Assembly: GCA_025890175.1 (NCBI GenBank)
Contig: JANPYM010000002.1
Location: 3,159,077 to 3,223,076, forward strand
DNA: 64,000 bases
DNA from: Ciborinia camelliae
Lineage: Eukaryota; Ascomycota; Leotiomycetes; Helotiales; Sclerotiniaceae
Reading direction: 5' to 3'
The notes beneath the pieces were generated by a model. That model did not search any database, was not told where the DNA came from, and saw only the letters and a program-made list of their open reading frames with translations. A program made the position numbers and the translations under genes. This document shows positions 1 to 12,421 of this stretch, piece by piece (positions within the stretch are counted from its first letter, which is position 1; every line of letters begins with the position of its first letter).

Positions 1-138
1 CGATAAAATCCACCACAACTCCCCACAACAAGCAAACCCCACAACCCATAACCAGGGTCAGTCCATCGAAGAAAATAGTGATAGCATGGCATGGTATCGC
101 ATTGGATAGTATAGTATAATCTAGTTTAGTGTACTTTA
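1..138. other. Unique left flank, no gene seen
   Basis: AT-rich sequence with no supportable reading frame. It is the only part of the first 1.8 kb that is not repeated after the gap. Confidence 0.5.
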
Positions 139-1813
139 GTTTGCATGATGAGCGCCTAATGCCGGTCTAGACGTGGTTTCGAGGTTTAGACTTGAGATCT
201 TGGAGTTTAGAGGGGGGCACTAGGCACTGGGCTCTGGGTATGTGCATTGGCATTAGCATTATATGCTATAGTATACCGAGGTAGTAGGTAGTAGGTAGTA
301 TGTAGGTGGTAGGTGGTAGGTGGGTATTGGATCTACCTAGGTATCTAGATTCTAGGTATGTATGTACCATTTCATTTGGCGCTATTGAATCGTGATGGTG
401 AAGATTGATGAAAGGATTTCTTGGGGGCTTGCTTGGGCTGAGAAAATAAATTAATTACAGTAGAATAGAATAGTGGTATAGTTGAAACTAGTGTGGTAAC
501 TAGGTAGTTAAATCTTATATGAAGGAGTTGGACTTGGTTACTTGTATTATATTGTATTGTTCACATTGATGTATATGTACATGGGTTTGAAGGAATAGTG
601 CAGGTGACAGGTGACAGGCGGGAAGATGGATACCGTATTAAGGTACCAGTACATCTTTAAAGATTAAAGTTTATGTGGAAGCGGGAAGGCCGAATTCTTC
701 GAAGCTTCGAAGAAAGGGATTTGAAAAGTTCGGGGGTCCTGTCCTCCTCCCGAATCCCTACGGAGTACATATAGTAAGTACTCTATTTCAACCTCGTCCC
801 TCGTCTGAGTCGACCCATCCTTCCAAATTCCAGATTACAAATTACAAATTACAAATTCCCTCTCTACAAAACCCAACCCAACTCAACCTAACACAATCCA
901 ATCCAACCCAGCCAAGCCCAATCATCCATCCATCCCCTCCCTCAATAAAGTTAAACCCCTCAAACTTCAAACCTCAAGCCTCAAATTCCCAATCACCCCA
1001 AAAGGATCCAAATACCAGATTCCAAATACCAGATGCAAGCCCCAAGATTCCAAACCCCTTCCATGAACCTTCCTTCACATACATGCATGCATGTATGTAT
1101 GCATACATTAGATCCCGTGAACATACCAAATTTTCCTGCCCTGAGCCCTGCCCGGCTGCCAGGCTACTAGACTGCCAGGCTACTAAACAGCTCCCGAATC
1201 CCCTACCAGCAGTACCAGTACCAGTACCAGTGCTACCAACTCCAAACTTCAAAGTCAACTGCACTCCACTCCACTCCACTCCCACGACCCACTTCATGAT
1301 TCTATCCCCTGATCCCCCCCCCTCTCTCTCTCATCTCATGATTCTCATCTCCAGAGTCCACTTTGCATATTGCACATTGCACATTGCAAAGTGCACAATA
1401 CCCTTCACCCAGCCAACAAACTTCCTCCCATCATCCTTCCTTCCAAGCAAGCGCCCAGAAATTTCTTTCTCCCCCCCTCTCCTCTCCCCTATAAGCCTTT
1501 CAACTTCCACCCTGGCCTGCCTGCCTGCATGCATGCATGCAAGCATCCCGCTAACGGCTAACCTCGCCTTTATGCATGTCCCTCCGTGACTCCCTGGGGC
1601 CTGGGTCCTGGGGCCTGGTATCTGTCCGTCCCACTTAAGGCGAGCGGGGTGTGCACTGCACTGCGCTGCACTGTGTACATATCTAACCTAACCTCCCTTA
1701 GTACATGTATATCTAGCCTACCTACCTTAATTCATCTAGCCTACCTACCTACCTACCTAGCCTACCTACCTACCCAGTCCATCTAATCCATCTACACTAT
1801 ATCCGATTCCCAC
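139..1813. repeat. First copy of a 1.68-kb duplicated segment
   Basis: This segment is repeated almost perfectly at 1824-3500, after a run of ten Ns. The only length difference I see is a C-run of four here (about 995) and six in the second copy, which shifts the apparent reading frames. Content is low-complexity: AGGT/ACCT tetranucleotide runs (281-330 and 1739-1775), pyrimidine-rich strings, and CATG-type alternations near 1080-1110 and 1523-1545. Open frames inside it (for example 675-1589) are long only because the sequence is C/A-rich. They have no recognisable domain and break differently in the two copies, so I do not call them genes. Confidence 0.9.
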
Positions 1814-1823
1814 NNNNNNNNNN
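1814..1823. other. Assembly gap (10 N)
   Basis: Ten consecutive Ns sit exactly at the junction between the two copies of the duplicated segment, as expected of a scaffolding gap of arbitrary length. Confidence 0.99.
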
Positions 1824-3500
1824 GTTTGCATGATGAGCGCCTAATGCCGGTCTAGACGTGGTTTCGAGGTTTAGACTTGAGATCTTGGAGTTTAGAGGGG
1901 GGCACTAGGCACTGGGCTCTGGGTATGTGCATTGGCATTAGCATTATATGCTATAGTATACCGAGGTAGTAGGTAGTAGGTAGTATGTAGGTGGTAGGTG
2001 GTAGGTGGGTATTGGATCTACCTAGGTATCTAGATTCTAGGTATGTATGTACCATTTCATTTGGCGCTATTGAATCGTGATGGTGAAGATTGATGAAAGG
2101 ATTTCTTGGGGGCTTGCTTGGGCTGAGAAAATAAATTAATTACAGTAGAATAGAATAGTGGTATAGTTGAAACTAGTGTGGTAACTAGGTAGTTAAATCT
2201 TATATGAAGGAGTTGGACTTGGTTACTTGTATTATATTGTATTGTTCACATTGATGTATATGTACATGGGTTTGAAGGAATAGTGCAGGTGACAGGTGAC
2301 AGGCGGGAAGATGGATACCGTATTAAGGTACCAGTACATCTTTAAAGATTAAAGTTTATGTGGAAGCGGGAAGGCCGAATTCTTCGAAGCTTCGAAGAAA
2401 GGGATTTGAAAAGTTCGGGGGTCCTGTCCTCCTCCCGAATCCCTACGGAGTACATATAGTAAGTACTCTATTTCAACCTCGTCCCTCGTCTGAGTCGACC
2501 CATCCTTCCAAATTCCAGATTACAAATTACAAATTACAAATTCCCTCTCTACAAAACCCAACCCAACTCAACCTAACACAATCCAATCCAACCCAGCCAA
2601 GCCCAATCATCCATCCATCCCCTCCCTCAATAAAGTTAAACCCCTCAAACTTCAAACCTCAAGCCTCAAATTCCCAATCACCCCCCAAAAGGATCCAAAT
2701 ACCAGATTCCAAATACCAGATGCAAGCCCCAAGATTCCAAACCCCTTCCATGAACCTTCCTTCACATACATGCATGCATGTATGTATGCATACATTAGAT
2801 CCCGTGAACATACCAAATTTTCCTGCCCTGAGCCCTGCCCGGCTGCCAGGCTACTAGACTGCCAGGCTACTAAACAGCTCCCGAATCCCCTACCAGCAGT
2901 ACCAGTACCAGTACCAGTGCTACCAACTCCAAACTTCAAAGTCAACTGCACTCCACTCCACTCCACTCCCACGACCCACTTCATGATTCTATCCCCTGAT
3001 CCCCCCCCCTCTCTCTCTCATCTCATGATTCTCATCTCCAGAGTCCACTTTGCATATTGCACATTGCACATTGCAAAGTGCACAATACCCTTCACCCAGC
3101 CAACAAACTTCCTCCCATCATCCTTCCTTCCAAGCAAGCGCCCAGAAATTTCTTTCTCCCCCCCTCTCCTCTCCCCTATAAGCCTTTCAACTTCCACCCT
3201 GGCCTGCCTGCCTGCATGCATGCATGCAAGCATCCCGCTAACGGCTAACCTCGCCTTTATGCATGTCCCTCCGTGACTCCCTGGGGCCTGGGTCCTGGGG
3301 CCTGGTATCTGTCCGTCCCACTTAAGGCGAGCGGGGTGTGCACTGCACTGCGCTGCACTGTGTACATATCTAACCTAACCTCCCTTAGTACATGTATATC
3401 TAGCCTACCTACCTTAATTCATCTAGCCTACCTACCTACCTACCTAGCCTACCTACCTACCCAGTCCATCTAATCCATCTACACTATATCCGATTCCCAC
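1824..3500. repeat. Second copy of the 1.68-kb duplicated segment
   Basis: Near-identical to 139-1813; the copies start and end with the same bases. Sequence from 3501 onward is unique. Because copy 1 ends at the Ns and copy 2 begins right after them, the simplest reading is that two contigs ending in the same genomic sequence (or two haplotypes) were placed end to end instead of merged. Confidence 0.9.
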
Positions 3501-3583
3501 CATCATCGTATGCACCCTGCACACTGCACACTACCTACACACTACACACTACATTACAAAGCATCTTCAGATTCTTCAGATTC

Positions 3584-3974
3584 CACCCATCTCGCATCCA
3601 AATCGACCCTAATTAAAGTCTTCGGAACTATATTTGAAATACCCTCTTTAGGGTCAAAATGCAAGTTAGTAAAAACCTTTGTATAATCTATACCTTCCTT
3701 ATATTTAGCCTGGAATAGTTTTATATTAAAACATATTAAATATATAAATTTTGTATTAATTAATAAAGTTTTTCGAAAGTTTTCAATTAATATAAAATTT
3801 ATAAATTAAATATATTTCGATATAAAATTCAAGTTATATTAGTTTAAAAATACAAAATGAAATAAGATATAATAATACAAAGGTATTTCCAACTTGCATT
3901 TTGACCCTAAAGAGGGTATTTCAAACGTAGTTCCGAAGACCCTAATTAGGGTCGATTCGGGTGCGAGATGGGTG
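3584..3974. mobile_element. Foldback / MITE-like palindromic element (391 bp)
   Basis: The outer arms (about 3584-3690 and 3868-3974) are reverse complements of each other. The AT-rich middle also pairs imperfectly, so most of the element could fold into one hairpin. It has no reading frame. Ends begin CACCCATCTCGCA on both sides; no clear target-site duplication is visible. Six arm differences are all transitions that make the left arm more AT-rich; about half fall at CpG. This fits a non-autonomous, aged foldback element. Confidence 0.7.
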
Positions 3975-5303
3975 ATCTATGAAACAAGAAACAGGAAACA
4001 AGAAACGAGAAACGAGAAACACGGAAAAAATCCCGCATTTGGAATCCACTCATCCTGCACTACACACTACACTACACGCTGCACACTACACACTAGCATT
4101 GTCACTCACTCACTCACCAGCCTCACTGTACGCCTCATTTTCCTTGAGAGAAGAAAAAAAAAACACACACACACACACAAAAATCATCACACGAGCATCA
4201 TCGCCCCGACAAATCAAAATCAAAATCAAAATCAAAATCCAATAAAAGTGTGAATGAACTCCATTCATTTTCTCTACCTACATACCTATCTATGCTAAAG
4301 TAAATCCATACTTAGGTAAAAATCTCATCCACCCATCCATCGCTGTCCATTCCAGTCCACTCACTCCACTCCACACCACACGCGCCCCTAAATGCCCACC
4401 CCACCCCGCCTCTCCAATCAGCGCAACCGATCCTTGCTCCCCATCCGACTCCACTCTACCCGCTATGGTAATATCTCGGACGGATCAGGGAGAACTCGCT
4501 CCACGGGCATCCATCAATCAAATAATGCAAATGCAAAGGAGATGCAAATGCAAATGCAAATGCAAATGCACACGTGCACAGCCCACAGCGCCATTACAAG
4601 AAGATTCCATTCAGAGCTACTAGGTAGGTTTTCTCACCCCCACAAGAAAAAAAAGAACCAAAAAAAAAGGGCATCGAAGTATCCAGAACGACCTAAAAGT
4701 CATTCTATTATTCAATCCACAATCTTCTCTTCTCCTATCCCCTGCATCGCAATTGTAACAACAACAAACTCGTCGCCATTGTCCATCATGCATCCTTTCA
4801 AATTCGCGCAAAATACATCTCATCTCTTATCATATTCTCCCTCGATCATTAAAAACTCCTCAGTCAATCCCAATTCATCCCATGTCCATCCATCCATGTA
4901 TACCCACCCCATCCGTGTAAAGAAAGTCCCATTCCTTTCCCATACCAATTCTGACCCCAATGTATAATAACCTACCCACCCATTCTCCCTAAAATGCAAA
5001 TGGTATAATCGCAATCAATACCTAAAGTATTCGCTCACGTAAAAGAATTGTGAGCCAAAAAAGGAAATGTTGCCATGTCGATTCGCTCAGGTGAATCATA
5101 GCAAAATTTCTGCCCCCCAAACGCCAACGCTAAAATTCTAAAAAAAGACTCCATGTATAATGTTTGGCATGGTTGTTGGTACATTGTTGGGTATCGTTGA
5201 GAACCGTATGATGTGTTGGCCGTTAGTTTATTTGTGTTGGTGGTACAAACGTAAAAAGAAAAGTAGTTATGCCATAGATCTCTCGTCGTAATGTGTGGCA
5301 AAA
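3975..5303. other. Intergenic, microsatellite-rich
   Basis: No gene supported. Contains an (AC)n run at 4162-4179, AAAATC repeats at 4211-4238 and ATGCAA repeats at 4525-4570. The last part (about 5000-5303) is presumably the 3' UTR of the minus-strand gene that ends at 5304. Confidence 0.5.
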
Positions 5304-8300
5304 TTATTCCACATTCTCCACAGTTCCTAACCAAGTTCTTACTCCTTCTCTCAAAAAACTTTCTCTCTCTCTTCCTCCTAATCCTCGATTTCCATCAGCT
5401 TCTTCTCGACTTTCTGCTACCTCCTTGACAATCTCTTCCAGTGCACTAAGGACCATCTTCTTGCACTCGTTCCTTGGAACCTCAAGATTGGCCCCAACCA
5501 CATGTACAGCTTTAGCATCGGAGTTGGATCTCTCGCGTCCAACAGCATTTCTTCTACTTGTGGATCTGGATGAACATGGTGATGATTGTTTAGAAGCTTG
5601 TCCCGATTGAGCAATAATTCTCTCAACAGCTTCAATAAATGTTTCATCCATGCTAACCAATTGTTCTTCAATAAATTGATCTTCATGATCATCATATGCC
5701 TCAAGAGATGGTGAAAGAAGTACGGCAGAATAAACATTGCCGTATTTTGAGTCCAGTGAAGTGGATATGGCTGGAGTCGTAGGATCCATATTCTCCTTAA
5801 GCTTCACATGACGTCTGTAACGAATATGAGTAATTGTGAAATTGGTAGTATCAGCCACCAATGCACTAGAAACATCGACCCATCTATCGGCACGACCATC
5901 TTCGGTATGGGGTGTTGATGTAATGACAGGTGTGGGTTCTGCTCTCATTGATTCCTTGATATCGGCGATAAGATCCGCTTGTGAAGGTACTCCTTGTAGA
6001 GCAAAATCCGGATGATACCGTGGTAAATACCCACCAACATTAATCGTAGTATCCGAATCAGGACTGGCGCGAGAGTAGTGTTCGAAGCCTTCAAGTCCAT
6101 TACCTAAACCTGGTGTAGAAAGATAACCACTACTTGATGGTGAACTGACAGCTGTTTCGAAAGCCAGATAATCAGGAAGAGGAACATCAATTTCAATCGC
6201 ACCATCATCGGCGATTGAGGTTTTGACCGGTGATTCGTAAGCTCCTGATGGATCTGGTATACGCTCTGGTATTTGAATCATTTGCTCGGTAATTTCATCG
6301 ACTTCCTGTTCCGGACGTTGGTCGATTGCCCTAGCGGTCTCATCACTTCCAGATTCCGATTTCCTCAATTTGCATTCTTGTTGAGCTTTAGCTTTTGTCA
6401 AGATAACGCCGGAAGCCTCGGCATTAATATTTGATAATTTACCACGAGGCCGTGAAGTAATATCTCGATAATAAGGATCAACAATTTCGACCCCCTCTAT
6501 CGATGTAGCTGCTGTGTTTGTCGTAGATGCAGATGGTCTTCTTTTCGTACCCCAGAAACCACTAATCATGCTACCCCATCTTGAATTCTGGCCTTGAGAA
6601 TCAGTGCTTGTGTTGCTGTATTGACCCGAACTATCACCTCTCTTCAAAGATCTGAGTAGATCATCAGCTGCGAGGCTACCACTACTTCCTGGTCTAGGTA
6701 TGGGACCAGTACCTCGGACTGGAGCTCCTCGGGTTGAGAAGTGTGGAACCGTCGTAATTGGTGTAGCGGTCCTAGTTGATGCAGTGCTGCTCTTTCTAGT
6801 CCCTCCATCGCTACCGGGAATTGGCAAATTGGCAGTCTTGATTTGAGAAAGCTCACACGACGAACGATCACGTTGGACATCATGAACTGTAATTCCAAGG
6901 CCACTAGGAGTTTCAGTCTGGGGTTTAGAAGGTTGTGAGGGTTTTGCGGATTGAGCAGGAAAGCTCATAGCTCGCGAGTGAGGGACCCGTGAAGCACTCG
7001 AACGCTTGTTGATTTTGCGGCGAAGAGATTCTTGTCTCAAGACTGGTATGATAGACGATGGGGGAGATTGTGAGCATCCGCCCAAAGAGACTGATGTACT
7101 TGGTCGATGAGCCCGAGATGTGATTTGTTGCCCCGCAGGGAGGAAAGCAGAAAGCAAAAATATTAATCGTCTTGCCGCCATTTTATCGTTGGAAACAATA
7201 ATAGTCCGTGCAGGAATAGATAGATCATCGTCTTTGTGAGATCTCTGATTTTGGTAATGTCTTCGACGATACCAACTGGGCCCCAAAGCTTGCAACCATT
7301 CAGTGTGATTACCCAAAAATCCAGTTAAAAGGTTAAAGAAGAAGAATCCCTTGTCCTTTCCGCCTGCCCATCTTTCAGCCAACCTTGCTTCTTCACGCCA
7401 AATTCCCCACCGACCTTGACCAGTAATCACTTGGAGACCTTTGATACCACTAACGATCCTTTGACGAGAAGCATCAACTTCTTTTTGTATTTTCTGGATC
7501 TGTACCAAACAATTTTGACCGAGCTGAACCAATTTGGCATTCGTCTTGGGCACTTTGAATGGCTTGGCATCTTCCATTACTCTTCTTCCAGCAATTGATA
7601 CACTAGCCGAAGGGGCTCGGGATTGTGAATCACGACGAGGTCCAGGAGAACTAATATCCGCTTGTCGAAGAAGGCATACCAAGGATTCAGTCGCCACTGC
7701 TTGCAAATGAGTGAGCGTTCGCGTAATAATATCCCAATGTTGAGTTATCATGTCGATCCGGTCATCCACCTCGCTATGAATTGAAGATTCCAAAGACTCG
7801 ATGCCAAAACCAGAACCAAGCATAGTCCAACCCGCGCGTTTTGTAGAATTGAAAGATGATGGAAATGAATCTTGTTCGTTAAACGAACTCGGTCCACGAA
7901 AACTGGATCGAGAAGTTGGTGCTGATGGCGCACGAGGCGGCGAAGCAGGTAAATGAACGATCAATCCGACTGCATACATAGGAGTTCGCTTTTGTTTTGG
8001 TTGGGGCTTCTTTTCCGGAGTGCCATTATCACCCACTTTCGGAAAGGGATATCCGTCCTTGTCTCCTCCTCCCACTGGTGTTTGATTCTCGACTTCGTCA
8101 TTTGGCAGGGAAACTGGAAACATGCGCGTAATGAGAACCCTTTTCCTATCTTGCCCTCTTGAAGGTGTGGTTGCGGAGAGACCAGCTGGAGTGGGACCTG
8201 CGACACTTTCCACCGTGGAGGATTGAGCCAATTTACTACCTCGCATACTTGATCTACCAGATGATCCATCCACAGCATAAATACTGGGTCCTACAAAGGA

Positions 8301-8966
8301 TCTAGACTCCGATGGCAATATGTGGACTTTTGTACCGGTCCCTTTGTATGCCAAAACTTCAGAATTTCCAAAGATGCAATTCGAAATCGTTGTCACATCC
8401 TCCTTGTATTCCCTCGCCGAACGTTGACCTTCAGTTTCCGTATAACTCAATTGTGATTTATGTGTTGATCTTCGATCGAATGCGCCGCCGAAAGCTCGAG
8501 GAGTGGTACTTTCCTGTTGTATAACCGCAGGTCTCACATTTTGTCCCACGGATGTCATTCGTGGTGCCGAGATGGATCTCCGATTTTCGGACCTTGTAGG
8601 GAATGCAGAGCTATTTGAGTTCTGTCTTTCAAGGAAGGGAGAAGTCGGTGGAGGGGGATGGCTATCGTATAGTACGTATGGAATTCCAGAAGTTGAAGTA
8701 GCTTCCTGCATAATAATTACTCGAACATCGCGCATGTCCAAATCAATTTCTCCATTGATATCAAAAGTATTCGCGTTCGCAGGTGTGAGTACCGTTCCCG
8801 ATGAGAAAGGGAAGACTTGATCTTTGTGACATAAGGCATCGGCATCTGGGAAGAGTAGATTATAGGTGAAATGATCCTCCAAATTCGAATCGAGAGGGTT
8901 TGAAGAGCGTGAAGTCGACTGTCCAGAAGATGACGTAGCAGAGAATAATTTACCCAGTAGAGACAT
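5304..8966 (-). CDS. Folliculin-interacting protein / Lst4-like protein, 1220 aa
   Basis: One uninterrupted frame of 1220 codons from ATG (8964-8966) to TAA. Near the N terminus, DMRDVRVIIMQEAT (residues about 77-90) followed by YVLYDS (97-102) matches the start of the FNIP/Lst4 longin region. RKRVLITRMFPVSLP (about 274-288) and PMYAVGLIVHLP (about 329-340) look like further longin/DENN strands, and a helix follows near 412-435. A C-terminal helical segment (around MVLSALEEIVKEVAES) fits the family's C-terminal block. Between these lie long Ser/Pro-rich linkers, usual in fungal members. In yeast, Lst4 with Lst7 (folliculin) acts as GTPase-activating complex for the Rag GTPase Gtr2 and tunes TORC1 to amino acids at the vacuole. 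Family assignment rests on motif recall, without alignment; the coding call itself is firm. Confidence 0.72.
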   Translation of the reverse strand: MSLLGKLFSATSSSGQSTSRSSNPLDSNLEDHFTYNLLFPDADALCHKDQVFPFSSGTVLTPANANTFDINGEIDLDMRDVRVIIMQEATSTSGIPYVLYDSHPPPPTSPFLERQNSNSSAFPTRSENRRSISAPRMTSVGQNVRPAVIQQESTTPRAFGGAFDRRSTHKSQLSYTETEGQRSAREYKEDVTTISNCIFGNSEVLAYKGTGTKVHILPSESRSFVGPSIYAVDGSSGRSSMRGSKLAQSSTVESVAGPTPAGLSATTPSRGQDRKRVLITRMFPVSLPNDEVENQTPVGGGDKDGYPFPKVGDNGTPEKKPQPKQKRTPMYAVGLIVHLPASPPRAPSAPTSRSSFRGPSSFNEQDSFPSSFNSTKRAGWTMLGSGFGIESLESSIHSEVDDRIDMITQHWDIITRTLTHLQAVATESLVCLLRQADISSPGPRRDSQSRAPSASVSIAGRRVMEDAKPFKVPKTNAKLVQLGQNCLVQIQKIQKEVDASRQRIVSGIKGLQVITGQGRWGIWREEARLAERWAGGKDKGFFFFNLLTGFLGNHTEWLQALGPSWYRRRHYQNQRSHKDDDLSIPARTIIVSNDKMAARRLIFLLSAFLPAGQQITSRAHRPSTSVSLGGCSQSPPSSIIPVLRQESLRRKINKRSSASRVPHSRAMSFPAQSAKPSQPSKPQTETPSGLGITVHDVQRDRSSCELSQIKTANLPIPGSDGGTRKSSTASTRTATPITTVPHFSTRGAPVRGTGPIPRPGSSGSLAADDLLRSLKRGDSSGQYSNTSTDSQGQNSRWGSMISGFWGTKRRPSASTTNTAATSIEGVEIVDPYYRDITSRPRGKLSNINAEASGVILTKAKAQQECKLRKSESGSDETARAIDQRPEQEVDEITEQMIQIPERIPDPSGAYESPVKTSIADDGAIEIDVPLPDYLAFETAVSSPSSSGYLSTPGLGNGLEGFEHYSRASPDSDTTINVGGYLPRYHPDFALQGVPSQADLIADIKESMRAEPTPVITSTPHTEDGRADRWVDVSSALVADTTNFTITHIRYRRHVKLKENMDPTTPAISTSLDSKYGNVYSAVLLSPSLEAYDDHEDQFIEEQLVSMDETFIEAVERIIAQSGQASKQSSPCSSRSTSRRNAVGRERSNSDAKAVHVVGANLEVPRNECKKMVLSALEEIVKEVAESREEADGNRGLGGRERESFLREGVRTWLGTVENVE

Positions 8967-11900
8967 CTTGTCGAAGGATTTAAATTATGAAGTTGTAGGG
9001 ACGTTTGAATTCTTTGGATTCCTTGGATTCTTTTGACTTTGGGGTGGAGAGAAGTTTAACAGCACGCATGGTGATTCAGCTGCTGCTCCGGAATGGCCAT
9101 TGTCGCAACGGAAAGTATGACTGGATTTGGAATTATGTATGATATGGTAAGGTAGGGTATAAATTATAATTTCGTAAAGGTTTCGTCAAGGTGACTCAAG
9201 AAGGGGAAGACGGATGGAATTGAAATATTGAAGCCGTGTGAGTGAAGCGGTGGACAGTTTTGGTAGGTAGGTAGGTAGTGAGTCGAGATATCGGTACCTG
9301 GGTATATAGAGGTGAGATGGAGGATGGAGGGTGATGATGTAACTCCGAGGTGTGCGGTCGGTCGGGTCGGTGATGGAATGGATTGAATCCGATCCAATTG
9401 ATTGATTTGGTTTATTGATCAATTAGGTAAATGTTGAAATTCACCCAAAAGTTTTCAATTATTAATAAATCATATTTATTCCTGTTCTGTCCTTTTCCTT
9501 GAATTGAACTGAACTGAACTGAATTGGAAGAAAAAATGAAAATATCAAATCATATCAATCCTTTTCAAAAGGTGGAGGTGAAAGTATAGTTAAATAGGTA
9601 GGTAGGTAGGTATGGTATATCTATATCTATATCGAAGAGATGGGATGGGATTGGGGATGAGACTAAAGTAGTAGTTGAAGATTGATGTTGGTGGTGGATA
9701 TTGATGGATGATTAATAATGGATGGATACTTAATGTTCCTTGAGCTATTCCTTTAAAGGTCATTTTGATTCTTATATGGTATGCCCAGGTGATGATCGGG
9801 CTTTAGACTTCCTGGGGGATGGGATGGATCATGAAATGGATTTCTTTTTGACTTTTTGAATAATTAAGAATCAAACTGGGTTAACTGGGTTTAACTGGGT
9901 TCATGTCAAATGGTCAAATGGTCAAATGGTAACTTTAAGCTAAAACTCACTCTTACCCAGGTAGGTAATAATGAGTAGGTAATGAATGAATGGTCCATGG
10001 GAGATAGGAGTTTAAAGAAATAATACTACTAGGGATTAAATACTAGGGATGGATGTCCGTACTTCTGATTATTTTGACCTTGACCAAGTCCCACCATAAC
10101 TTGTTCACTCTGTACTCCATACCTACCGTTAGGTTCTAGTTGAGGTAGCTAAACAGGAATTGACTGGCATTGACTGGCATGAACAAACTCCGGGCTAGTA
10201 TTGAGATCAAAAAAAAGAGAAACAAGCCAACAATCACTCACTCACTCATCACTCATCACTCACTTTACCTGCAGAACATGGACAGCAGAAACAACAGAAC
10301 AACAGAGCAGCACATGGGATTTTGGATTTTGGATTTTTCTTGGAGAAATAAGCGGTCAAAGAAATTGAAGCAATTTAAGCAATTCAAGCAATTCCAACAA
10401 ATCAAGCTTCAAAACTAGAGAGAAAACAGATGTCAATCTTTGGCCAACTGAGCATCCGTTTTGACAAATGACCACCAATCCAGACCTACCATTTGACCTC
10501 TTCTAGGATTGTCCTTGGATATCCAGTGCATGTATGCAAGTCCATCCAGGTGCTTTTGCATCTCCAAGACTTTTCCAATGTGCATTATGACCACCGTACT
10601 AGCGGACTGCCTCTTCATGGTAGGTAAGCTGTAAGCCTGTAACGTAACCTTTTTTATATATAATAAGATCCTCTTTTTTTTTCCGTTCTGAGCTCCCCGG
10701 CCTGGCCTTGTGCTGCATCAGTGCACCGTCTACGAGTATGCCAGTTAGGTATGGGTATACGCATTTTTCTGGCGTTTTCTGAAAATTAAAATATCCTCCC
10801 CTCCCCCCCAAGCTTTGATGATGATGCATCTGCAAGTGATATCTCATGATCAGTGAGTGATCTCTTGAGTCTTATCCAGCCAGCACGTCTTATGAATTTA
10901 GAGGTACCTGGTAACCTGGTCGGTATGGGTTAATATTTTAATAACCTTGGAATAATAACCTTGGAAAAGTACTTGGTGCTAGATGGCATTACCTATCTAC
11001 CTAGTACCTAGGTACGAATAGAATTCTCCACTTCCATACTTCACTCTGCTGAGTCTGTTCAGCGCTTCCACATTACACATCACACATCTAGGAAAATTTA
11101 CTCGCTTTTCCAATCAAAGCACGATGGAAGTCCAATAGGCGAAAAATAGCTAGCAGGGAAAAGCTCATACGGTACCGGTACCGGTACGTAGGGACTGCAC
11201 GAGTAAGGGTTCTCGTTCCTCAACCGTGAACACGAGTCAAAAGAGAAAGAGAAAGAAAGAAAACCTCTCGGAGATCATGACGGCCCGGAAAGGAAATACG
11301 TACTGTAAGTACCTACCTACTGTAGACAAGACGATACGAGATGATACGAGAGGAGACGAGACGAGACGTGGGCAGGTGGCATAAATGGAAACGGCAGAAT
11401 ACCATCAATTGATTCCGCAGTAACGGCTAGCCGGGCACGATGGATAGAAAAGGACTAGATGGATGTGGAGGGATTCCAAGGTTTCCCCGAAGATCATTCA
11501 TTCATTCATTCATGGATGTCCATCAACATTTTAAACCTTCCAAGGTTATACTGTACCATAATTAAAAGAAGTCCGAATTATTTGATAATACTTTCGTGGG
11601 TGATGAAGTTAATCCATTTGATGCAATCAAAATCACTTGGATCTAGGTAGGTAGGTAGGTAGGTACTTTGCTACCTACTTTTCCTCAAATGATCAATTAC
11701 CGATGGAGGATGGATGAATGACCAGTTAAAATCAAATCAAATCAAATCAAAATCAAAATCAAGGGAAAGTCACAAGTTACATCTACAGCTAGAGTAGTAC
11801 CTAATACCTACAATCGTTACCCAAAGAATCCACGGAGTATTAATAATCTTCAAGTTACGTTTTTTCTTTTGCCTTGCCCTGCCTTGCCCTGCCTTGCCTC

Positions 11901-12421
11901 GCCAAGGGAAAGAACGATGAAATGAACGCCCGGGTCATATCCATCCCTCCCGTCATCACATCACCTCACCTCACCTCAGCCTTCTTTTCTCGGCCCTTTC
12001 CTTCCTTAGGTTTGCGTAAAGGCTACCTTACCTCACCTGGGCACCTAGGTACCTACGTACAGCCCAGCCTTCACCTCAGCCAGCACAAATCAATCCAATG
12101 TTAATCATACCTAATGTAGGTATTTATTTATTTTTAACCCCGACCGGCCGAGAGAATATATACTAGAGCTCGGAGATCTCCTGGTGTACCTACCTACGTA
12201 CCAGATGAATACGGATGGGATACGGTATGGACAGTAGGTATAGATAGGTAGTACAGTAGCTATGTAGGTAAATAAAAAGTAGGTAACTTGAATCTGTAAT
12301 CTCGATCCTTTATATTGATCCATCTCATCTCATCGGATCTCTCTCGATAATAATACTAGGTACCTAGCATGTTACTTGTCATATTAAGAATCTATCTATC
12401 TTTCACCTGAAGATCGATCAA
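8967..12421. other. Intergenic / promoter region
   Basis: About 3.4 kb with no gene I can support. The first few hundred bases are the likely promoter of the Lst4-like gene. AGGT runs occur at about 9262-9275, 9597-9612 and 11647-11663. A CAAATGGT triplet repeat lies at about 9905-9930. Small minus-strand frames at 10433-10618 and 10599-10847 lack any recognisable domain. Confidence 0.5.

Noticed and set aside
675..3473. Long open frames (up to 304 codons) in the duplicated segment
   Set aside because: Low-complexity C/A-rich DNA; the frame changes between two nearly identical copies because of a two-base C-run difference; no domain recognised.
3584..3974. Telomere-like ACCCTAATTAGGGT motif in the right foldback arm
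   Set aside because: It is part of the palindromic arm, occurs once, and is not a tandem telomeric array.
10433..10847. Two small minus-strand frames (61 and 82 codons)
   Set aside because: No recognisable domain and no splice link between them; AT-rich surroundings.
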